A stretch of DNA of 58,403 bases, taken from positions 1-58,403 of the forward strand of contig NZ_AUMP01000029.1 in assembly GCF_000430745.1 (NCBI RefSeq), in the 5' to 3' direction. Origin of the DNA: Fictibacillus gelatini DSM 15865 (GTDB taxonomy: Bacteria > Bacillota > Bacilli > Bacillales > Fictibacillaceae). A model generated the notes under the pieces. It was not told the DNA's origin. It ran no database searches and saw only the letters and a list, made by a program, of their open reading frames with translations. Of the stretch, positions 20,179-32,109 are shown piece after piece (position 1 is the first letter of the stretch; each line of letters opens with the position of its first letter). A program made the position numbers and the translations under genes.

Positions 20179-20219
20179 TGAACAAGGTTCGTCCATACTA
20201 GATAATAAGGGGTGAGAAG

Positions 20220-20831
20220 ATGAGTGACCATTATTATACTGAACGGCCTGAGATACCCAGCAAGCCGAAAACGTGGAAATTTCGCCTGAAGGGCCACGAA
20301 TTCACATTTACTTCAGATGCCGGGGTTTTTTCGAAACATGAAGTTGATTTTGGAAGCCGCTTGTTAATAGAAGCTTTTCAGCCGGTTGATGTAAAAGGAG
20401 ATTACTGCGATGTGGGCTGTGGTTATGGTCCAATTGGCATGGCGCTTGCCAAAGCAGAACCTGACCGTCATGTGATCATGGTTGACATTAATGAACGTGC
20501 GCTTGACCTGGCGAAAAAAAACCTGGACGCAAACGAGATCGCCAATACGTCTGTTAAAAAAAGCAATCTGTTACATGATGTGAATGAAGAAGGATTTGCT
20601 GCGATAATAACCAATCCTCCTATTCGTGCAGGTAAAAAAATAGTCCACCAAATTTTTGAACAAGCTGAAGAAAAATTAGCGGATGGTGGAGAACTGTGGG
20701 TTGTTATTCAAAAAAAGCAAGGAGCTCCTTCCGCGACGGAGAAGCTAAAAGAGCTTTTTCGGCAAGTAGACGTTGTAGAAAAGAAAAAAGGATATTATAT
20801 TATTCGCGCAAAAAAAATTGACGTAGTATAG
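20220..20831 (+). CDS. RsmC-like class I SAM-dependent rRNA methyltransferase (YbxB)
   Basis: Resembles the catalytic half of RsmC, which makes m2G1207 of 16S rRNA in E. coli; the target here is unproven. The 203 residues carry the SAM-binding DVGCGYGPIGMALA near 61 and acidic VDINERALDLAKKN. The catalytic tetrad reads NPPI (TNPPIRAGK). ATG follows AAGGGGTGAG. Its position between rplL and rpoB is that of B. subtilis ybxB. Confidence 0.9.
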   Translation: MSDHYYTERPEIPSKPKTWKFRLKGHEFTFTSDAGVFSKHEVDFGSRLLIEAFQPVDVKGDYCDVGCGYGPIGMALAKAEPDRHVIMVDINERALDLAKKNLDANEIANTSVKKSNLLHDVNEEGFAAIITNPPIRAGKKIVHQIFEQAEEKLADGGELWVVIQKKQGAPSATEKLKELFRQVDVVEKKKGYYIIRAKKIDVV

Positions 20832-20846
20832 GGTATATGATAATAT
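20818..20846 (+). promoter_or_regulatory. Candidate promoter of rpoB-rpoC
   Basis: TTGACG inside the end of the methyltransferase gene and TAATAT at 20841-20846 are 17 bp apart. This would give a leader of almost 390 bases. A second possible -10 (TATAAT, 21041-21046) has no recognisable -35. Confidence 0.42.
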
Positions 20847-20951
20847 TATAAAATGCCAATGAATTCATACTCCCATAACTGTGCTTTAAAGTCATGTGGA
20901 TGTTGATAATATACCTGAACAATACCCATTTCAAAACGTTTTGTTTTGAGA

Positions 20952-21000
20952 AAGTTGATGAGGCTAACTTATTGTATAGCCATTTTATACATATCAACTT
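20952..21000 (+). other. Two-tier hairpin in the rpoB leader
   Basis: AAGTTGAT (20952-20959) pairs perfectly with ATCAACTT (20993-21000), and an inner GGCTA (20962-20966) pairs with TAGCC (20977-20981). It lies in the 404-bp stretch before rpoB, which holds no convincing gene. Confidence 0.5.
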
Positions 21001-21068
21001 CTGCTCAAGGTATATCAGATGAAAGAGTTGGGAAAAATAATATAATCGGTTGCTCCAATGAAAAATGT

Positions 21069-21102
21069 GGTTTTTAAACTAAAAAAACCCTTTTTCTTTT
21101 TT
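21069..21102 (+). terminator. Possible attenuator in the rpoB leader
   Basis: GGTTTTT (21069-21075) and AAAAACC (21083-21089) form a weak stem followed by a long T-rich run (21091-21102). The CCCTT at 21088-21092 could instead pair with AAGGG at 21120-21124, which would disrupt the stem. The stem is AU-rich, so function is uncertain. Confidence 0.35.
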
Positions 21103-21235
21103 GTCTTTCTGACATTCATAAGGGAAAGTTCAAAAAGTCCGGGAAACAGATGGTCTCGCCTATTGAACGTCCATACTAGAATGTTAGAGTATACAAGTAA
21201 CACGAAAAAAACGCTGGATTTGAGGGGTGAATCAG

Positions 21236-24200
21236 TTGACAGGTCAACTAGTTCAGTTTGGACGCCACCGCCAACGAAGAAGTTACGCAAGGATTAGTGA
21301 AGTACTTGAATTGCCAAATTTAATTGAAATTCAAACGGCTTCCTATCAATGGTTTCTTGATGAGGGACTAAGAGAAATGTTCCAAGACATTTCCCCGATC
21401 GAAGATTTTACAGGAAACCTTGTTTTAGAGTTTATCGACTACAGTCTCGGTGAACCTAAATATCCTGTAGAAGAGTCGAAAGAGCGTGATGTCACATATG
21501 CTGCGCCGCTTCGCGTCAAGGTGCGTCTCATTAATAAAGAGACAGGCGAAGTAAAAGAGCAGGAAGTATTTATGGGAGATTTCCCGTTAATGACAGATAC
21601 AGGCACATTCGTGATCAACGGTGCGGAACGTGTTATCGTATCCCAGCTTGTTCGTTCGCCGAGTGTCTATTACAGTGAAAAAATGGATAAAAACGGTAAA
21701 AAAGGATTCACTGCAACTGTTATTCCAAACCGCGGCGCCTGGCTTGAGTTTGAAACCGATGCAAAGGATATCGTCTACGTTCGTATAGACCGTACGCGAA
21801 AAATTCCGATAACCGTATTGCTGCGCGCATTAGGGTTTGGATCTGATCAAGAAATCATCGATCTGTTAGGAGAAGATGAGTATTTACGTAACACGCTTGA
21901 AAAGGATAATACAGAAGGAACGGAAAAGGCACTTCTAGAAATCTATGAGCGTCTTCGTCCTGGTGAACCGCCGACGGTAGACAACGCCAAGAGTTTATTA
22001 GAGTCTCGTTTCTTTGATCCGAAGCGTTATGACCTCGCCAGTGTTGGCCGATATAAAATTAATAAAAAACTTCATATTAAGAACCGGCTGTTCAATCAGA
22101 AACTAGCGGAAACGTTAGTGGACCCGGAAACAGGTGAAATCATTGCTGAAGCCGGGACATTGCTTGACCGCCGCACATTGGATAAAATCCTCCCGTACTT
22201 AGAAAACGGCGTTGGATTCCGTAAAGTAACACCAATTGGCGGTGTGACAGAGGATGAAGAAATTACTCTGCAATCGATTAATATCTATTCTCCGGATGAT
22301 ATTGAAGGCGAGAGAATTATTAAAGTCATCGGAAACGGCAATGTTGACAAAACGGTTAAAAATATAACGATTTCAGACATTATTGCATCCATTAACTATT
22401 TCTTCAACCTTCTTCATAATGTCGGAAACACGGATGATATTGACCACCTTGGAAACCGCCGCCTGCGTTCTGTTGGAGAACTTCTCCAAAACCAATTTAG
22501 AATCGGTTTATCACGGATGGAACGTGTCGTTCGGGAGAGAATGTCTATCCAGGATACAAACAATATTACTCCGCAAGCCTTAATTAACATCCGTCCGGTG
22601 ATTGCGGCGATTAAAGAGTTCTTCGGAAGCTCTCAGCTTTCTCAGTTCATGGATCAAACGAACCCGCTGGCGGAATTGACCCATAAACGGCGTCTTTCGG
22701 CACTCGGGCCAGGTGGTTTGACCCGTGAACGTGCGGGAATGGAAGTTCGTGACGTTCACTATTCCCATTACGGGCGCATGTGTCCGATTGAAACGCCTGA
22801 AGGTCCGAACATTGGTTTGATTAACTCGCTATCCAGCTATGCTAAAGTCAATGAGTATGGCTTTATTGAAACGCCATACCGTTATGTTGATCCAGAAACT
22901 GGCCGTGTAACCGGTCGGATCGATTACTTAACGGCTGACGAAGAGGACAATTATGTCGTTGCACAGGCTAACTCTGCCCTCGGTGAAAACGGGGAATTCC
23001 TGGAAGAGAACGTTATTGCGCGTTTCCGTGGAGATAATACCGTTTTCAAACGAGATCGAATCGATTATATGGACGTATCTCCAAAACAAGTAGTGTCCGC
23101 CGCGACTGCGTGTATCCCGTTTTTGGAAAATGACGATTCCAACAGGGCGCTAATGGGCGCAAACATGCAACGTCAAGCGGTTCCACTCATGGTTCCGGAA
23201 GCGCCGATTGTCGGTACGGGTATGGAACACGTATCCGCTAAAGACTCGGGAGCAGCAGTTATTTGTAAACATGATGGAATTGTTGAGCGGGTAACAGCGA
23301 AACAAATTCAAGTTCGACGTATTGAAGTAATTGATGGTAAAGAAGTTCATGGCGAACTAGATAAATATAACTGTTTGAAATTTATTCGTTCCAACCAGGG
23401 AACATGCTACAACCAACGTCCAATTGTTAAGAAAGGCGACCGTGTAGTAAAAGGAGAAATCCTTGCTGATGGCCCTTCAATGGAAAAAGGTGAGTTAGCA
23501 CTGGGACGTAACGTTCTTGTAGGTTTCATGACATGGGAAGGTTACAACTATGAGGACGCCGTTATTATGAGCGAGCGTCTCGTGAAAGACGATGTATATA
23601 CTTCAATTCATATCGAAGAATATGAATCCGAAGCACGCGATACAAAGCTTGGACCAGAGGAAATTACGCGCGATATTCCGAATGTCGGCGAAGACGCCCT
23701 TCGTAATTTAGATGACAGAGGAATCATCCGTATTGGTGCGGAAGTGAAAGATGGAGATATCCTTGTTGGTAAGGTTACGCCAAAAGGGGTAACGGAACTG
23801 ACGGCTGAAGAACGATTGTTACATGCGATCTTTGGTGAAAAAGCACGTGAAGTTCGTGATACTTCTCTTAGAGTACCGCATGGCGGGGATGGAATTATCC
23901 TTGATGTGAAAGTGTTCAATCGGGAAGATGGAGATGAACTTCCTCCTGGCGTGAACCAGCTTGTACGGGTTTATATTGTACAGAAGCGTAAAATCCACGA
24001 AGGGGATAAAATGGCAGGACGCCATGGAAACAAAGGGGTTATCTCCCGCATTATGCCGGAAGAGGATATGCCGTTCTTGCCAGACGGTACGCCAATCGAC
24101 ATCATGTTAAACCCGCTCGGGGTACCTTCACGTATGAATATCGGTCAAGTGCTTGAACTCCACCTTGGAATGGCAGCAAGGCAACTTGGCATTCATGTAG

Positions 24201-24778
24201 CAACGCCGGTATTTGACGGTGCGCGTGAAGAAGATGTGTGGTCGACCCTCGAAGAAGCGGGAATGGCCCGTGACGGAAAAACGGTGCTTTACGATGGAAG
24301 GACGGGTGTCCCATTTGATAACCGTGTATCGGTTGGGATTATGTACATGATCAAACTGGCGCACATGGTTGACGACAAACTGCATGCGCGTTCAACAGGT
24401 CCGTACTCGCTCGTTACCCAGCAACCGCTTGGAGGTAAGGCTCAATTTGGCGGACAACGCTTCGGTGAGATGGAAGTATGGGCGCTGGAAGCATATGGTG
24501 CCGCTTATACGCTACAAGAAATTTTAACGGTTAAATCAGATGACGTGGTTGGCCGTGTAAAAACATACGAAGCTATTGTCAAAGGCGAAAACGTTCCTGA
24601 ACCGGGCGTTCCTGAGTCGTTTAAAGTATTAATTAAGGAACTTCAATCACTTGGCATGGATGTAAAAATTTTATCAAGTGACGATGAAGAAATTGAAATG
24701 CGCGAGCTTGATGATGAAGATGATCAAGCCAACGAAAAGTTAAATTTAAACCTTGAGTCTTACACTGTGAGTGAATAA
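21236..24778 (+). CDS. rpoB: RpoB, RNA polymerase beta subunit
   Basis: Forms half of the catalytic cleft and the rifampicin pocket. The start is TTG 21236 ([19 protein letters not shown], 1180 residues), 5 bases after GAGGGGTGA, as in B. subtilis; an in-frame GTG at 21227 lies within the SD. The rifampicin region [18 protein letters not shown] near 463 and [14 protein letters not shown] show no recognised resistance change. Further signatures are the [15 protein letters not shown] segment and [13 protein letters not shown]. The acidic C-terminal tail is about 13 residues shorter than in B. subtilis. Confidence 0.98.
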   Translation: MTGQLVQFGRHRQRRSYARISEVLELPNLIEIQTASYQWFLDEGLREMFQDISPIEDFTGNLVLEFIDYSLGEPKYPVEESKERDVTYAAPLRVKVRLINKETGEVKEQEVFMGDFPLMTDTGTFVINGAERVIVSQLVRSPSVYYSEKMDKNGKKGFTATVIPNRGAWLEFETDAKDIVYVRIDRTRKIPITVLLRALGFGSDQEIIDLLGEDEYLRNTLEKDNTEGTEKALLEIYERLRPGEPPTVDNAKSLLESRFFDPKRYDLASVGRYKINKKLHIKNRLFNQKLAETLVDPETGEIIAEAGTLLDRRTLDKILPYLENGVGFRKVTPIGGVTEDEEITLQSINIYSPDDIEGERIIKVIGNGNVDKTVKNITISDIIASINYFFNLLHNVGNTDDIDHLGNRRLRSVGELLQNQFRIGLSRMERVVRERMSIQDTNNITPQALINIRPVIAAIKEFFGSSQLSQFMDQTNPLAELTHKRRLSALGPGGLTRERAGMEVRDVHYSHYGRMCPIETPEGPNIGLINSLSSYAKVNEYGFIETPYRYVDPETGRVTGRIDYLTADEEDNYVVAQANSALGENGEFLEENVIARFRGDNTVFKRDRIDYMDVSPKQVVSAATACIPFLENDDSNRALMGANMQRQAVPLMVPEAPIVGTGMEHVSAKDSGAAVICKHDGIVERVTAKQIQVRRIEVIDGKEVHGELDKYNCLKFIRSNQGTCYNQRPIVKKGDRVVKGEILADGPSMEKGELALGRNVLVGFMTWEGYNYEDAVIMSERLVKDDVYTSIHIEEYESEARDTKLGPEEITRDIPNVGEDALRNLDDRGIIRIGAEVKDGDILVGKVTPKGVTELTAEERLLHAIFGEKAREVRDTSLRVPHGGDGIILDVKVFNREDGDELPPGVNQLVRVYIVQKRKIHEGDKMAGRHGNKGVISRIMPEEDMPFLPDGTPIDIMLNPLGVPSRMNIGQVLELHLGMAARQLGIHVATPVFDGAREEDVWSTLEEAGMARDGKTVLYDGRTGVPFDNRVSVGIMYMIKLAHMVDDKLHARSTGPYSLVTQQPLGGKAQFGGQRFGEMEVWALEAYGAAYTLQEILTVKSDDVVGRVKTYEAIVKGENVPEPGVPESFKVLIKELQSLGMDVKILSSDDEEIEMRELDDEDDQANEKLNLNLESYTVSE

Positions 24779-24807
24779 ATCAGGATATCAAAAGGGAGGT
24801 ACGCTCC

Positions 24808-27800
24808 TTGATAGACGTAAACAATTTTGAGTATATGAAAATTGGGTTAGCTTCACCGATAAAAATCCGCTCGTGGTCAAGAGGTGAAGTAAAAAAGCCG
24901 GAGACGATCAACTATCGTACATTAAAGCCTGAAAAGGATGGCTTATTCTGTGAACGCATTTTTGGACCGACGAAGGACTGGGAATGTCACTGTGGAAAGT
25001 ATAAGCGGGTTCGTTATAAAGGCGTTGTTTGTGATCGTTGTGGTGTTGAAGTAACGCGTGCTAAAGTTCGACGTGACCGGATGGGTCACATCGAACTTGC
25101 AGCACCAGTATCCCATATTTGGTACTTTAAAGGCATTCCGAGCCGGATGGGGCTTGTGCTTGATATGTCTCCGCGGGCGCTTGAAGAAGTCATTTATTTC
25201 GCTTCTTATGTTGTTACTGAGCCGGGAGAAACTCCGCTTGAGAAGAAGCAGTTGCTTTCTGAAAAAGAGTACCGTTCTTACCGTGAAAAATACGGTCAGG
25301 GCTTTACAGCTCAAATGGGTGCTGAAGCGATCAAGCGATTGCTTGAAGACATCGATCTTGAAAAAGAGGTCGGTCAGTTAAAAGAAGAATTAAAAACAGC
25401 ACAAGGGCAACGCCGCACACGTGCAATTAAGCGATTGGAAGTATTGGAAGCATTCCGGCATTCCGGAAATGAACCTTCCTGGATGATTTTGGATGTTCTT
25501 CCGGTTATTCCGCCAGAACTCAGGCCAATGGTTCAGTTGGACGGCGGCCGTTTTGCAACATCTGACCTTAACGATTTATACCGACGTGTTATCAATCGTA
25601 ACAATCGCTTAAAACGTTTGTTGGATCTTGGGGCACCGAACATTATCGTACAAAACGAAAAACGGATGCTGCAAGAAGCGGTCGATGCGTTAATTGATAA
25701 CGGTAGACGTGGTCGTCCGGTAACTGGCCCAGGAAACCGTCCGCTCAAATCCCTTTCCCATATGTTGAAAGGGAAACAAGGCCGTTTCCGTCAAAACCTT
25801 CTCGGTAAACGTGTTGACTACTCTGGCCGTTCAGTAATCGTTGTCGGTCCGCACTTGCAAATGTATCAATGCGGCCTACCGAAAGAAATGGCGCTTGAGC
25901 TTTTTAAGCCGTTTGTTATGAAAGAACTTGTCGCCAAAGGCCTTGCGCATAATATAAAAAGCGCAAAACGGAAAGTTGAACGCGTTCAACCTGAAGTCTG
26001 GGATGTTTTAGAAGATGTGATTAAAGAACACCCGGTGTTGCTAAACCGGGCGCCAACTCTTCACCGTCTAGGTATTCAAGCATTCGAGCCAACGCTTGTG
26101 GAAGGGCGTGCAATCCGCCTTCACCCACTCGTATGTACAGCTTATAACGCGGACTTTGATGGTGACCAAATGGCGGTTCACGTCCCGCTATCCGCTGAAG
26201 CGCAGGCTGAAGCACGTCTCTTAATGTTAGCGGCGCAAAACATCCTGAACCCGAAAGATGGAAAACCAGTTGTTACACCATCGCAGGATATGGTACTCGG
26301 AAATTACTACTTAACGATGGAACGAAAGGGCGCGATCGGTGAGGGATCAGTCTTTAAAGATGCCAATGAAGCGATTATTGCTTATGAAAACGGTTATGTG
26401 CATTTGCACACTCGTGTAGCTGTTCCAGTAGCAAGCTTGAATAAGCCATCGTTTAAAGAAGATCAGCTTGATAAACTGTTAATTACAACAGTCGGTAAGT
26501 TGCTATTTAATGAAATTTTGCCAAACTCGTTCCCGTATATTAACGAATCAACTACAGAAAACTTACAGGTTGAAACACCAGAAAAATACTTTATTCCTAA
26601 AGGAGTAAATGTTAAAGAAGAAATTGAGAAGCGGGAAGAAGTCGCTCCATTTACGAAAAAATTCTTAGGGAAAATCATCGCGGAAATCTTTAAACGTTTC
26701 AAAATTACGGAAACGTCAAAAATGCTTGACCGCATGAAAAACCTTGGATTTAAGTACTCAACGAGAGCGGGTATTACGATCGGTGTATCTGACATCGTCG
26801 TCCTGCCGGAAAAACAAGAAATATTAGAAAAAGCCGAGCAAAAAGTTGCAACAGTAACGAAACAATTCCGTCGCGGTCTTATTACGGAAGATGAGCGATA
26901 TGAACGTGTCATTAACATTTGGAGTTCGGCAAAGGATGAAATTCAGAAGAAGTTGATGCTTACATTAGATAAGCGTAACCCGATTTTCATGATGAGTGAC
27001 TCCGGTGCCCGTGGTAACGCCTCAAACTTTACGCAGCTTGCAGGTATGCGCGGATTGATGGCCAACCCGGCAGGTAAAATTATCGAGTTGCCGATTAAAT
27101 CGAGCTTCCGTGAAGGTCTCACCGTACTCGAATACTTTATCTCAACCCACGGAGCACGGAAAGGTCTTGCTGATACAGCTCTAAAAACAGCAGACTCAGG
27201 TTATCTCACTCGACGTCTTGTTGACGTTGCTCAAGATGTTATCGTACGTGAAAATGACTGCGGAACAGATCGCGGCCTTCTTGTCAGTGCCATTAAAGAA
27301 GGCAATGAAGTGATTGAAACGCTGCATGAGCGCCTTGTTGGGCGAACGGCGTTTAAAACCGTTTACCATCCGGAAACGAAAGAAGTCATCGTTGCGAAAA
27401 ACGAGCTAATTACGGAAGATACGGCTACCCGTATTGATGAAGCCGGAATCGAAGCAGTTACGATTCGTTCGGTATTCACATGTGATACCCGTCATGGCGT
27501 TTGTAAAAAATGTTATGGCCGCAACCTTGCAACCGGAACAGATGTTGAGGTTGGGGAAGCTGTTGGGATTATCGCTGCACAATCAATCGGTGAGCCAGGT
27601 ACACAGCTTACGATGCGTACCTTCCATACAGGCGGTGTAGCAGGGGACGATATCACTCAAGGTTTGCCGCGTATTCAAGAGTTGTTCGAAGCGCGTAACC
27701 CGAAAGGTCAAGCGGTTATTTCCGAGCTTGACGGCAAAGTCATTAACGTTAATGAAGCAAAAGACAAACGGGAAATTCTTGTTCAGGGTGAAATTGAAAC

Positions 27801-28431
27801 AAGAACGTATACCGTACCGTATGGCGCTCGAATTAAAGTGGCTGTCGGAGATAATGTAGAAGCCGGCCAGGTGTTGACGGAAGGTTCTATCGATCCAAAA
27901 GAGCTAATTAAAGTAAAAGGTGCAGAAGGCGTTCAAGAGTATCTCTTGCGTGAAGTTCAAAAAGTATACCGTATGCAAGGGGTAGAAATTGGCGACAAAC
28001 ACGTTGAAGTTATGGTTCGCCAAATGCTTCGAAAAGTTCGTATTATTGATGCCGGTGATACTAACGTACTACCTGGTGCGCTAATGGATGTCCATTCCTT
28101 CACTGATGTCAACAGAAAAGTATTGCTAGAAGGCGGCATCCCGGCAACAGGAAGACCGGTATTGCTTGGTATTACAAAAGCATCCCTTGAAACGGAATCC
28201 TTCTTGTCCGCAGCTTCTTTCCAAGAAACAACAAGAGTTCTTACAGATGCTGCAATTAAAGGAAAACGTGACGAACTTCTCGGTCTTAAAGAGAACGTTA
28301 TTATCGGTAAATTGATTCCTGCGGGTACAGGTATGGCCCGTTACCGAAACATTGCCGTTGATTCTCCACTTTCTTCAGAAGAGACTGAGAAAGAACAAGA
28401 AGAATCAACGGAGTTAGTATCTCAAGAATAA
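24808..28431 (+). CDS. rpoC: RpoC, RNA polymerase beta' subunit
   Basis: Carries the active-site magnesium and the clamp. The 1207-residue protein starts at TTG 24808 ([13 protein letters not shown]) after AAGGGAGG. The N-terminal zinc ribbon uses Cys60, Cys62, Cys75 and Cys78. The catalytic NADFDGDQ lies at 447-454, and the trigger loop is in the segment after [16 protein letters not shown]. It follows rpoB by 29 bp in the standard rpoBC unit. Confidence 0.98.
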   Translation: MIDVNNFEYMKIGLASPIKIRSWSRGEVKKPETINYRTLKPEKDGLFCERIFGPTKDWECHCGKYKRVRYKGVVCDRCGVEVTRAKVRRDRMGHIELAAPVSHIWYFKGIPSRMGLVLDMSPRALEEVIYFASYVVTEPGETPLEKKQLLSEKEYRSYREKYGQGFTAQMGAEAIKRLLEDIDLEKEVGQLKEELKTAQGQRRTRAIKRLEVLEAFRHSGNEPSWMILDVLPVIPPELRPMVQLDGGRFATSDLNDLYRRVINRNNRLKRLLDLGAPNIIVQNEKRMLQEAVDALIDNGRRGRPVTGPGNRPLKSLSHMLKGKQGRFRQNLLGKRVDYSGRSVIVVGPHLQMYQCGLPKEMALELFKPFVMKELVAKGLAHNIKSAKRKVERVQPEVWDVLEDVIKEHPVLLNRAPTLHRLGIQAFEPTLVEGRAIRLHPLVCTAYNADFDGDQMAVHVPLSAEAQAEARLLMLAAQNILNPKDGKPVVTPSQDMVLGNYYLTMERKGAIGEGSVFKDANEAIIAYENGYVHLHTRVAVPVASLNKPSFKEDQLDKLLITTVGKLLFNEILPNSFPYINESTTENLQVETPEKYFIPKGVNVKEEIEKREEVAPFTKKFLGKIIAEIFKRFKITETSKMLDRMKNLGFKYSTRAGITIGVSDIVVLPEKQEILEKAEQKVATVTKQFRRGLITEDERYERVINIWSSAKDEIQKKLMLTLDKRNPIFMMSDSGARGNASNFTQLAGMRGLMANPAGKIIELPIKSSFREGLTVLEYFISTHGARKGLADTALKTADSGYLTRRLVDVAQDVIVRENDCGTDRGLLVSAIKEGNEVIETLHERLVGRTAFKTVYHPETKEVIVAKNELITEDTATRIDEAGIEAVTIRSVFTCDTRHGVCKKCYGRNLATGTDVEVGEAVGIIAAQSIGEPGTQLTMRTFHTGGVAGDDITQGLPRIQELFEARNPKGQAVISELDGKVINVNEAKDKREILVQGEIETRTYTVPYGARIKVAVGDNVEAGQVLTEGSIDPKELIKVKGAEGVQEYLLREVQKVYRMQGVEIGDKHVEVMVRQMLRKVRIIDAGDTNVLPGALMDVHSFTDVNRKVLLEGGIPATGRPVLLGITKASLETESFLSAASFQETTRVLTDAAIKGKRDELLGLKENVIIGKLIPAGTGMARYRNIAVDSPLSSEETEKEQEESTELVSQE

Positions 28432-28466
28432 AAATGAGATCTGCTTAATTTTTAAATGTTCTTGTA

Positions 28467-28496
28467 TTGACAATAGGAGCACTGAAGTGATATTAT
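28467..28496 (+). promoter_or_regulatory. SigA promoter before rplGB-rpsL
   Basis: A perfect TTGACA and TATTAT are separated by 18 bp. Transcription would start near 28503. The -10 lies in the centre of a perfect inverted repeat (28475-28510). Confidence 0.75.
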
Positions 28497-28510
28497 ATCC
28501 TAGTGCTCCT
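28475..28510. repeat. Perfect 9-bp inverted repeat flanking the rplGB -10 box
   Basis: AGGAGCACT (28475-28483) and AGTGCTCCT (28502-28510) are exact reverse complements 18 bp apart. The left arm lies in the promoter spacer and the right arm over the start point. No T-run follows, so it is not a terminator; it could be an operator or, in read-through RNA, a hairpin. Confidence 0.7.
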
Positions 28511-28541
28511 AAAGAAATGTTGCTTTGGAGGATATAAACGG

Positions 28542-28790
28542 ATGTCTTATGAAAAAGTAACACAAGCTCAAGAAATAATCGTAGGTACAAAACAAACGAT
28601 TAAAGCTTTGCAAAATGGGGAAGTTAAAGCGCTTGTCGTAGCTGAAGATGCTGACTCCCGAGTAACGGGAAAAGTGTTAACAGTCGCAAGAGAAATGAAC
28701 GTCCCTGTTACGATGGTTGATTCGATGAAAAAGCTTGGTAAAGCTTGTGGAATCGACGTTGGAGCTGCAACTGTTGCTATAAAAGGATAA
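28542..28790 (+). CDS. rplGB: L7Ae-family protein (YbxF), kink-turn RNA binder
   Basis: 82-residue member of the L7Ae/L30e/S12e family. Homologues such as B. subtilis YbxF bind kink-turn RNA and associate with ribosomes. Start ATG 28542 ([15 protein letters not shown]) lies 9 bases after GGAGGA; an upstream in-frame start has no SD. The typical [16 protein letters not shown] and AVEVPV-like core strand ([19 protein letters not shown]) are present. Its own promoter precedes it, and rpsL follows. Confidence 0.93.
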   Translation: MSYEKVTQAQEIIVGTKQTIKALQNGEVKALVVAEDADSRVTGKVLTVAREMNVPVTMVDSMKKLGKACGIDVGAATVAIKG

Positions 28791-28797
28791 AAAACTT

Positions 28798-28831
28798 GTT
28801 TTTGCGCATCACGCGCAAAAACTTTCTTTTG
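28798..28831 (+). terminator. Terminator-like hairpin between rplGB and rpsL
   Basis: A perfect 10-bp stem, GTTTTTGCGC with GCGCAAAAAC, and an ATCAC loop, followed by the T-rich TTTCTTTTG. No clear promoter lies between it and rpsL, so it is probably a partial terminator that lowers rplGB-to-rpsL read-through or is controlled. Confidence 0.6.
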
Positions 28832-28865
28832 TCCAATGATGAACCACCTGGATCGGTGGTCTTGA

Positions 28866-29318
<453 letters not shown>

Positions 29319-29369
29319 ACACAATTAAAATAGAAATGGTTATTAGAAAAGGAGAAAGGAGGGAACACC

Positions 29370-29840
29370 ATGCCACGTAAAGGACCTGTACCTCGTCGCG
29401 ATGTGTTACCTGATCCAATTTACAAGTCTAAACTTGTTACTCGTTTAATCAACAAAATTATGATTGACGGGAAAAGAGGGGTAGCACAATCTATTCTTTA
29501 CAATGCATTTGATATTGTAAAAGAGCGCACAAACCAAGATCCGATGGAAGTTTTCGAACAAGCGTTGAAAAACATCATGCCTGTACTTGAAGTACGAGCA
29601 CGCCGTGTCGGTGGTGCTAACTACCAGGTTCCTGTTGAAGTTCGTCCGGAGCGTCGTACGACTTTAGGACTTCGTTGGTTAGTAAACTACGCAAGACTTC
29701 GCGGGGAAAAAACGATGGAAGAGCGTTTAGCGAATGAAATCATGGATGCTGCTAACAATACTGGAGCATCTGTGAAAAAACGCGAAGATATGCACAAAAT
29801 GGCAGAAGCAAACAAAGCGTTTGCTCACTACCGCTGGTAA
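29370..29840 (+). CDS. rpsG: 30S ribosomal protein S7
   Basis: Primary 16S rRNA binder that organises the 3' head domain and contacts E-site tRNA. The 156 residues open [18 protein letters not shown] and include the conserved [17 protein letters not shown] beta-hairpin. The SD AAAGGAGGG precedes the ATG. In E. coli S7 represses its own operon; no equivalent site was recognised here. Confidence 0.97.
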   Translation: MPRKGPVPRRDVLPDPIYKSKLVTRLINKIMIDGKRGVAQSILYNAFDIVKERTNQDPMEVFEQALKNIMPVLEVRARRVGGANYQVPVEVRPERRTTLGLRWLVNYARLRGEKTMEERLANEIMDAANNTGASVKKREDMHKMAEANKAFAHYRW

Positions 29841-29850
29841 GTTCATATTA

Positions 29851-29872
29851 GAGACAGCTTTCTGGCTGTCTC
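29851..29872 (+). other. U-tract-less hairpin between rpsG and fusA
   Basis: GAGACAGC and GCTGTCTC pair perfectly around TTTCTG, 10 bases after the rpsG stop. The following bases are GCCCTATA, so it is not an intrinsic terminator. Confidence 0.6.
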
Positions 29873-29916
29873 GCCCTATACTATATAATTCCTATTCATA
29901 GGAAGGAGAGAAATTC

Positions 29917-31995
29917 ATGGCAAGAGAATTCTCCTTAAAAAATACACGTAATATCGGGATCATGGCTCATATTGATGCTGGTAAAACGACAACAACAGAA
30001 CGTGTACTTTACTATACTGGACGCATCCATAAAATTGGTGAAACTCACGAAGGAGCTTCCCAAATGGACTGGATGGAGCAGGAACAAGAGCGCGGAATCA
30101 CAATTACTTCCGCAGCGACTACTGCTCAATGGAAAGGTCACCGTATCAACATTATTGATACACCAGGACACGTAGACTTTACAGTAGAAGTAGAACGTTC
30201 ATTGCGTGTATTAGATGGAGCCGTTGCAGTACTTGATGCTCAATCAGGTGTAGAACCGCAAACTGAAACCGTATGGCGTCAAGCAACAACATATGGGGTA
30301 CCACGTGTTGTTTTCGTTAACAAAATGGATAAAATCGGCGCTGACTTCTTATATTCAGTTAGCACACTACATGACCGTTTAGGAGCGAACGCTCATGCGA
30401 TTCAATTGCCTATCGGTGCTGAGGATCAATTCGAAGGCATTATTGATCTTGTTGAGCAAAAAGCATACTTCTATACAAATGATCTTGGTACAGATATTCA
30501 AGAACGCGAGATTCCTGAAGAATATAAGGATCAAGCTGAAGAATACCGTAACAAGTTAATTGAAGCAGTTGCTGAGCTTGACGAAGAATTAATGGAAAAA
30601 TACTTAGAAGGCGAAGAGCTTACAGTTGAAGAGCTGAAAGCGGCCATCCGTAAGGGTACTGTTAATGTTGAGTTTTATCCTGTAATTTGTGGATCTGCAT
30701 TCAAAAACAAAGGCGTTCAACTTATGTTAGATGCAGTTCTTGACTACTTGCCTTCACCGGTTGATGTACCGGCAATTAAAGGTACTCTCCCTGATTCAGG
30801 AGAAGAAGTAACGCGCGAATCAGCAGATGAAGGTCCGTTCGCTGCCCTTGCGTTTAAAGTAATGACTGACCCATATGTCGGTAAGTTAACGTTCTTCCGT
30901 GTATATTCCGGAACAGTTAATGCAGGCTCCTACGTATTAAACTCAACGAAAGGTAAGCGTGAACGTTTAGGACGTATCCTGCAAATGCACGCTAACCACC
31001 GTGAAGAAATCTCAGTTGTATACGCTGGAGACATTGCCGCGGCTGTTGGTCTTAAAGATACAACAACTGGTGACACACTTTGTGATGAAAAAGCGCCGGT
31101 TATTTTGGAATCAATGGAATTCCCAGAGCCTGTTATCCACTTATCCATCGAGCCTAAATCAAAAGCTGACCAGGATAAAATGGGTATGGCTTTAGCGAAA
31201 CTTGCAGAAGAAGATCCAACGTTCCGTACAAAAACTGACGAAGAAACTGGACAAACGATCATCTCTGGTATGGGTGAGCTTCACCTCGATATCATCGTTG
31301 ACCGTATGCGCCGTGAATTCAAAGTTGAAGCAAACGTTGGTGCTCCTCAAGTTGCGTATCGTGAAACGATCCGTAAAGCGGCTAAAGTTGAAGGTAAGTT
31401 CGTTCGTCAATCCGGTGGACGTGGTCAATACGGACACGTATGGATCGAGTTCGAACCAGCTGAAGAGGGAAGCGGCTTTACATTTGAAAACAAAATTGTT
31501 GGTGGGGTAGTACCTCGCGAATACATTCCAGCTGTACAAGCCGGTATTGAAGAAGCAATGAAAAACGGTATGTTAGCCGGATTCCCGCTTTTAGATATGA
31601 AGGCTACAATCGTTGACGGGTCTTACCATGATGTTGACTCGAACGAAATGGCGTTCAAAATTGCCGGATCGATGGCGTTGAAAAATGCGAAAGCATACTG
31701 CGACCCTGCAATTTTAGAGCCGATCATGAAAGTCGAAGTCGTTGTTCCTGAAGAATACATGGGTGATATTATGGGTGACGTAACTTCCCGTCGTGGACGC
31801 GTTGAAGGTATGGAAGCTCGTGGTAACTCTCAAGTTGTTCGTGCAATGGTTCCGCTTGCTGAAATGTTTGGTTATGCGACATCTTTACGTTCTCGTACAC
31901 AAGGTCGCGGAACATATTCAATGCATTTCGATCATTATGAAGAAGTACCTAAGTCAATTGCTGAAGAAATTATTAAAAAAGCGACAGGACAATAA
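29917..31995 (+). CDS. fusA: Elongation factor G
   Basis: GTPase that drives translocation and, with RRF, ribosome recycling. The 692-residue protein has the G1 motif [12 protein letters not shown] near 20, the switch segment [17 protein letters not shown] and NKMDK, then domains II-V with [12 protein letters not shown] follows GGAAGGAG. Length and sequence match canonical EF-G rather than a FusB or TetM-like protein. Confidence 0.98.
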   Translation: MAREFSLKNTRNIGIMAHIDAGKTTTTERVLYYTGRIHKIGETHEGASQMDWMEQEQERGITITSAATTAQWKGHRINIIDTPGHVDFTVEVERSLRVLDGAVAVLDAQSGVEPQTETVWRQATTYGVPRVVFVNKMDKIGADFLYSVSTLHDRLGANAHAIQLPIGAEDQFEGIIDLVEQKAYFYTNDLGTDIQEREIPEEYKDQAEEYRNKLIEAVAELDEELMEKYLEGEELTVEELKAAIRKGTVNVEFYPVICGSAFKNKGVQLMLDAVLDYLPSPVDVPAIKGTLPDSGEEVTRESADEGPFAALAFKVMTDPYVGKLTFFRVYSGTVNAGSYVLNSTKGKRERLGRILQMHANHREEISVVYAGDIAAAVGLKDTTTGDTLCDEKAPVILESMEFPEPVIHLSIEPKSKADQDKMGMALAKLAEEDPTFRTKTDEETGQTIISGMGELHLDIIVDRMRREFKVEANVGAPQVAYRETIRKAAKVEGKFVRQSGGRGQYGHVWIEFEPAEEGSGFTFENKIVGGVVPREYIPAVQAGIEEAMKNGMLAGFPLLDMKATIVDGSYHDVDSNEMAFKIAGSMALKNAKAYCDPAILEPIMKVEVVVPEEYMGDIMGDVTSRRGRVEGMEARGNSQVVRAMVPLAEMFGYATSLRSRTQGRGTYSMHFDHYEEVPKSIAEEIIKKATGQ

Positions 31996-32030
31996 TCTCT
32001 GTTGTCAGAAAAGTGCTTTTCATGTAATCT

Positions 32031-32063
32031 AAAATAGGTGGGATGAAGAGTTTCGCCTATTTT
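32031..32063 (+). other. Hairpin between fusA and tuf
   Basis: AAAATAGGTG and CGCCTATTTT form a 10-bp stem with one G-U pair. It is followed by ATATAAAAAATAATT, not a T-run, and lies about 30 bases before the tuf SD. It may shape processing or separate stability of the abundant tuf message. Confidence 0.55.
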
Positions 32064-32109
32064 ATATAAAAAATAATTATTTTCCACATATTAAGGAGGA
32101 ATCTTTCTC

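Noticed and set aside
21058-21297. Open reading frames in the rpoB leader (both strands)
   Set aside because: Lysine/phenylalanine-rich low-complexity products without SD, running into rpoB in another frame.
24943-26918. Antisense open reading frames over rpoB, rpoC, clpC and fusA
   Set aside because: Expected shadows of long biased coding sequences; no SD or recognisable domain.
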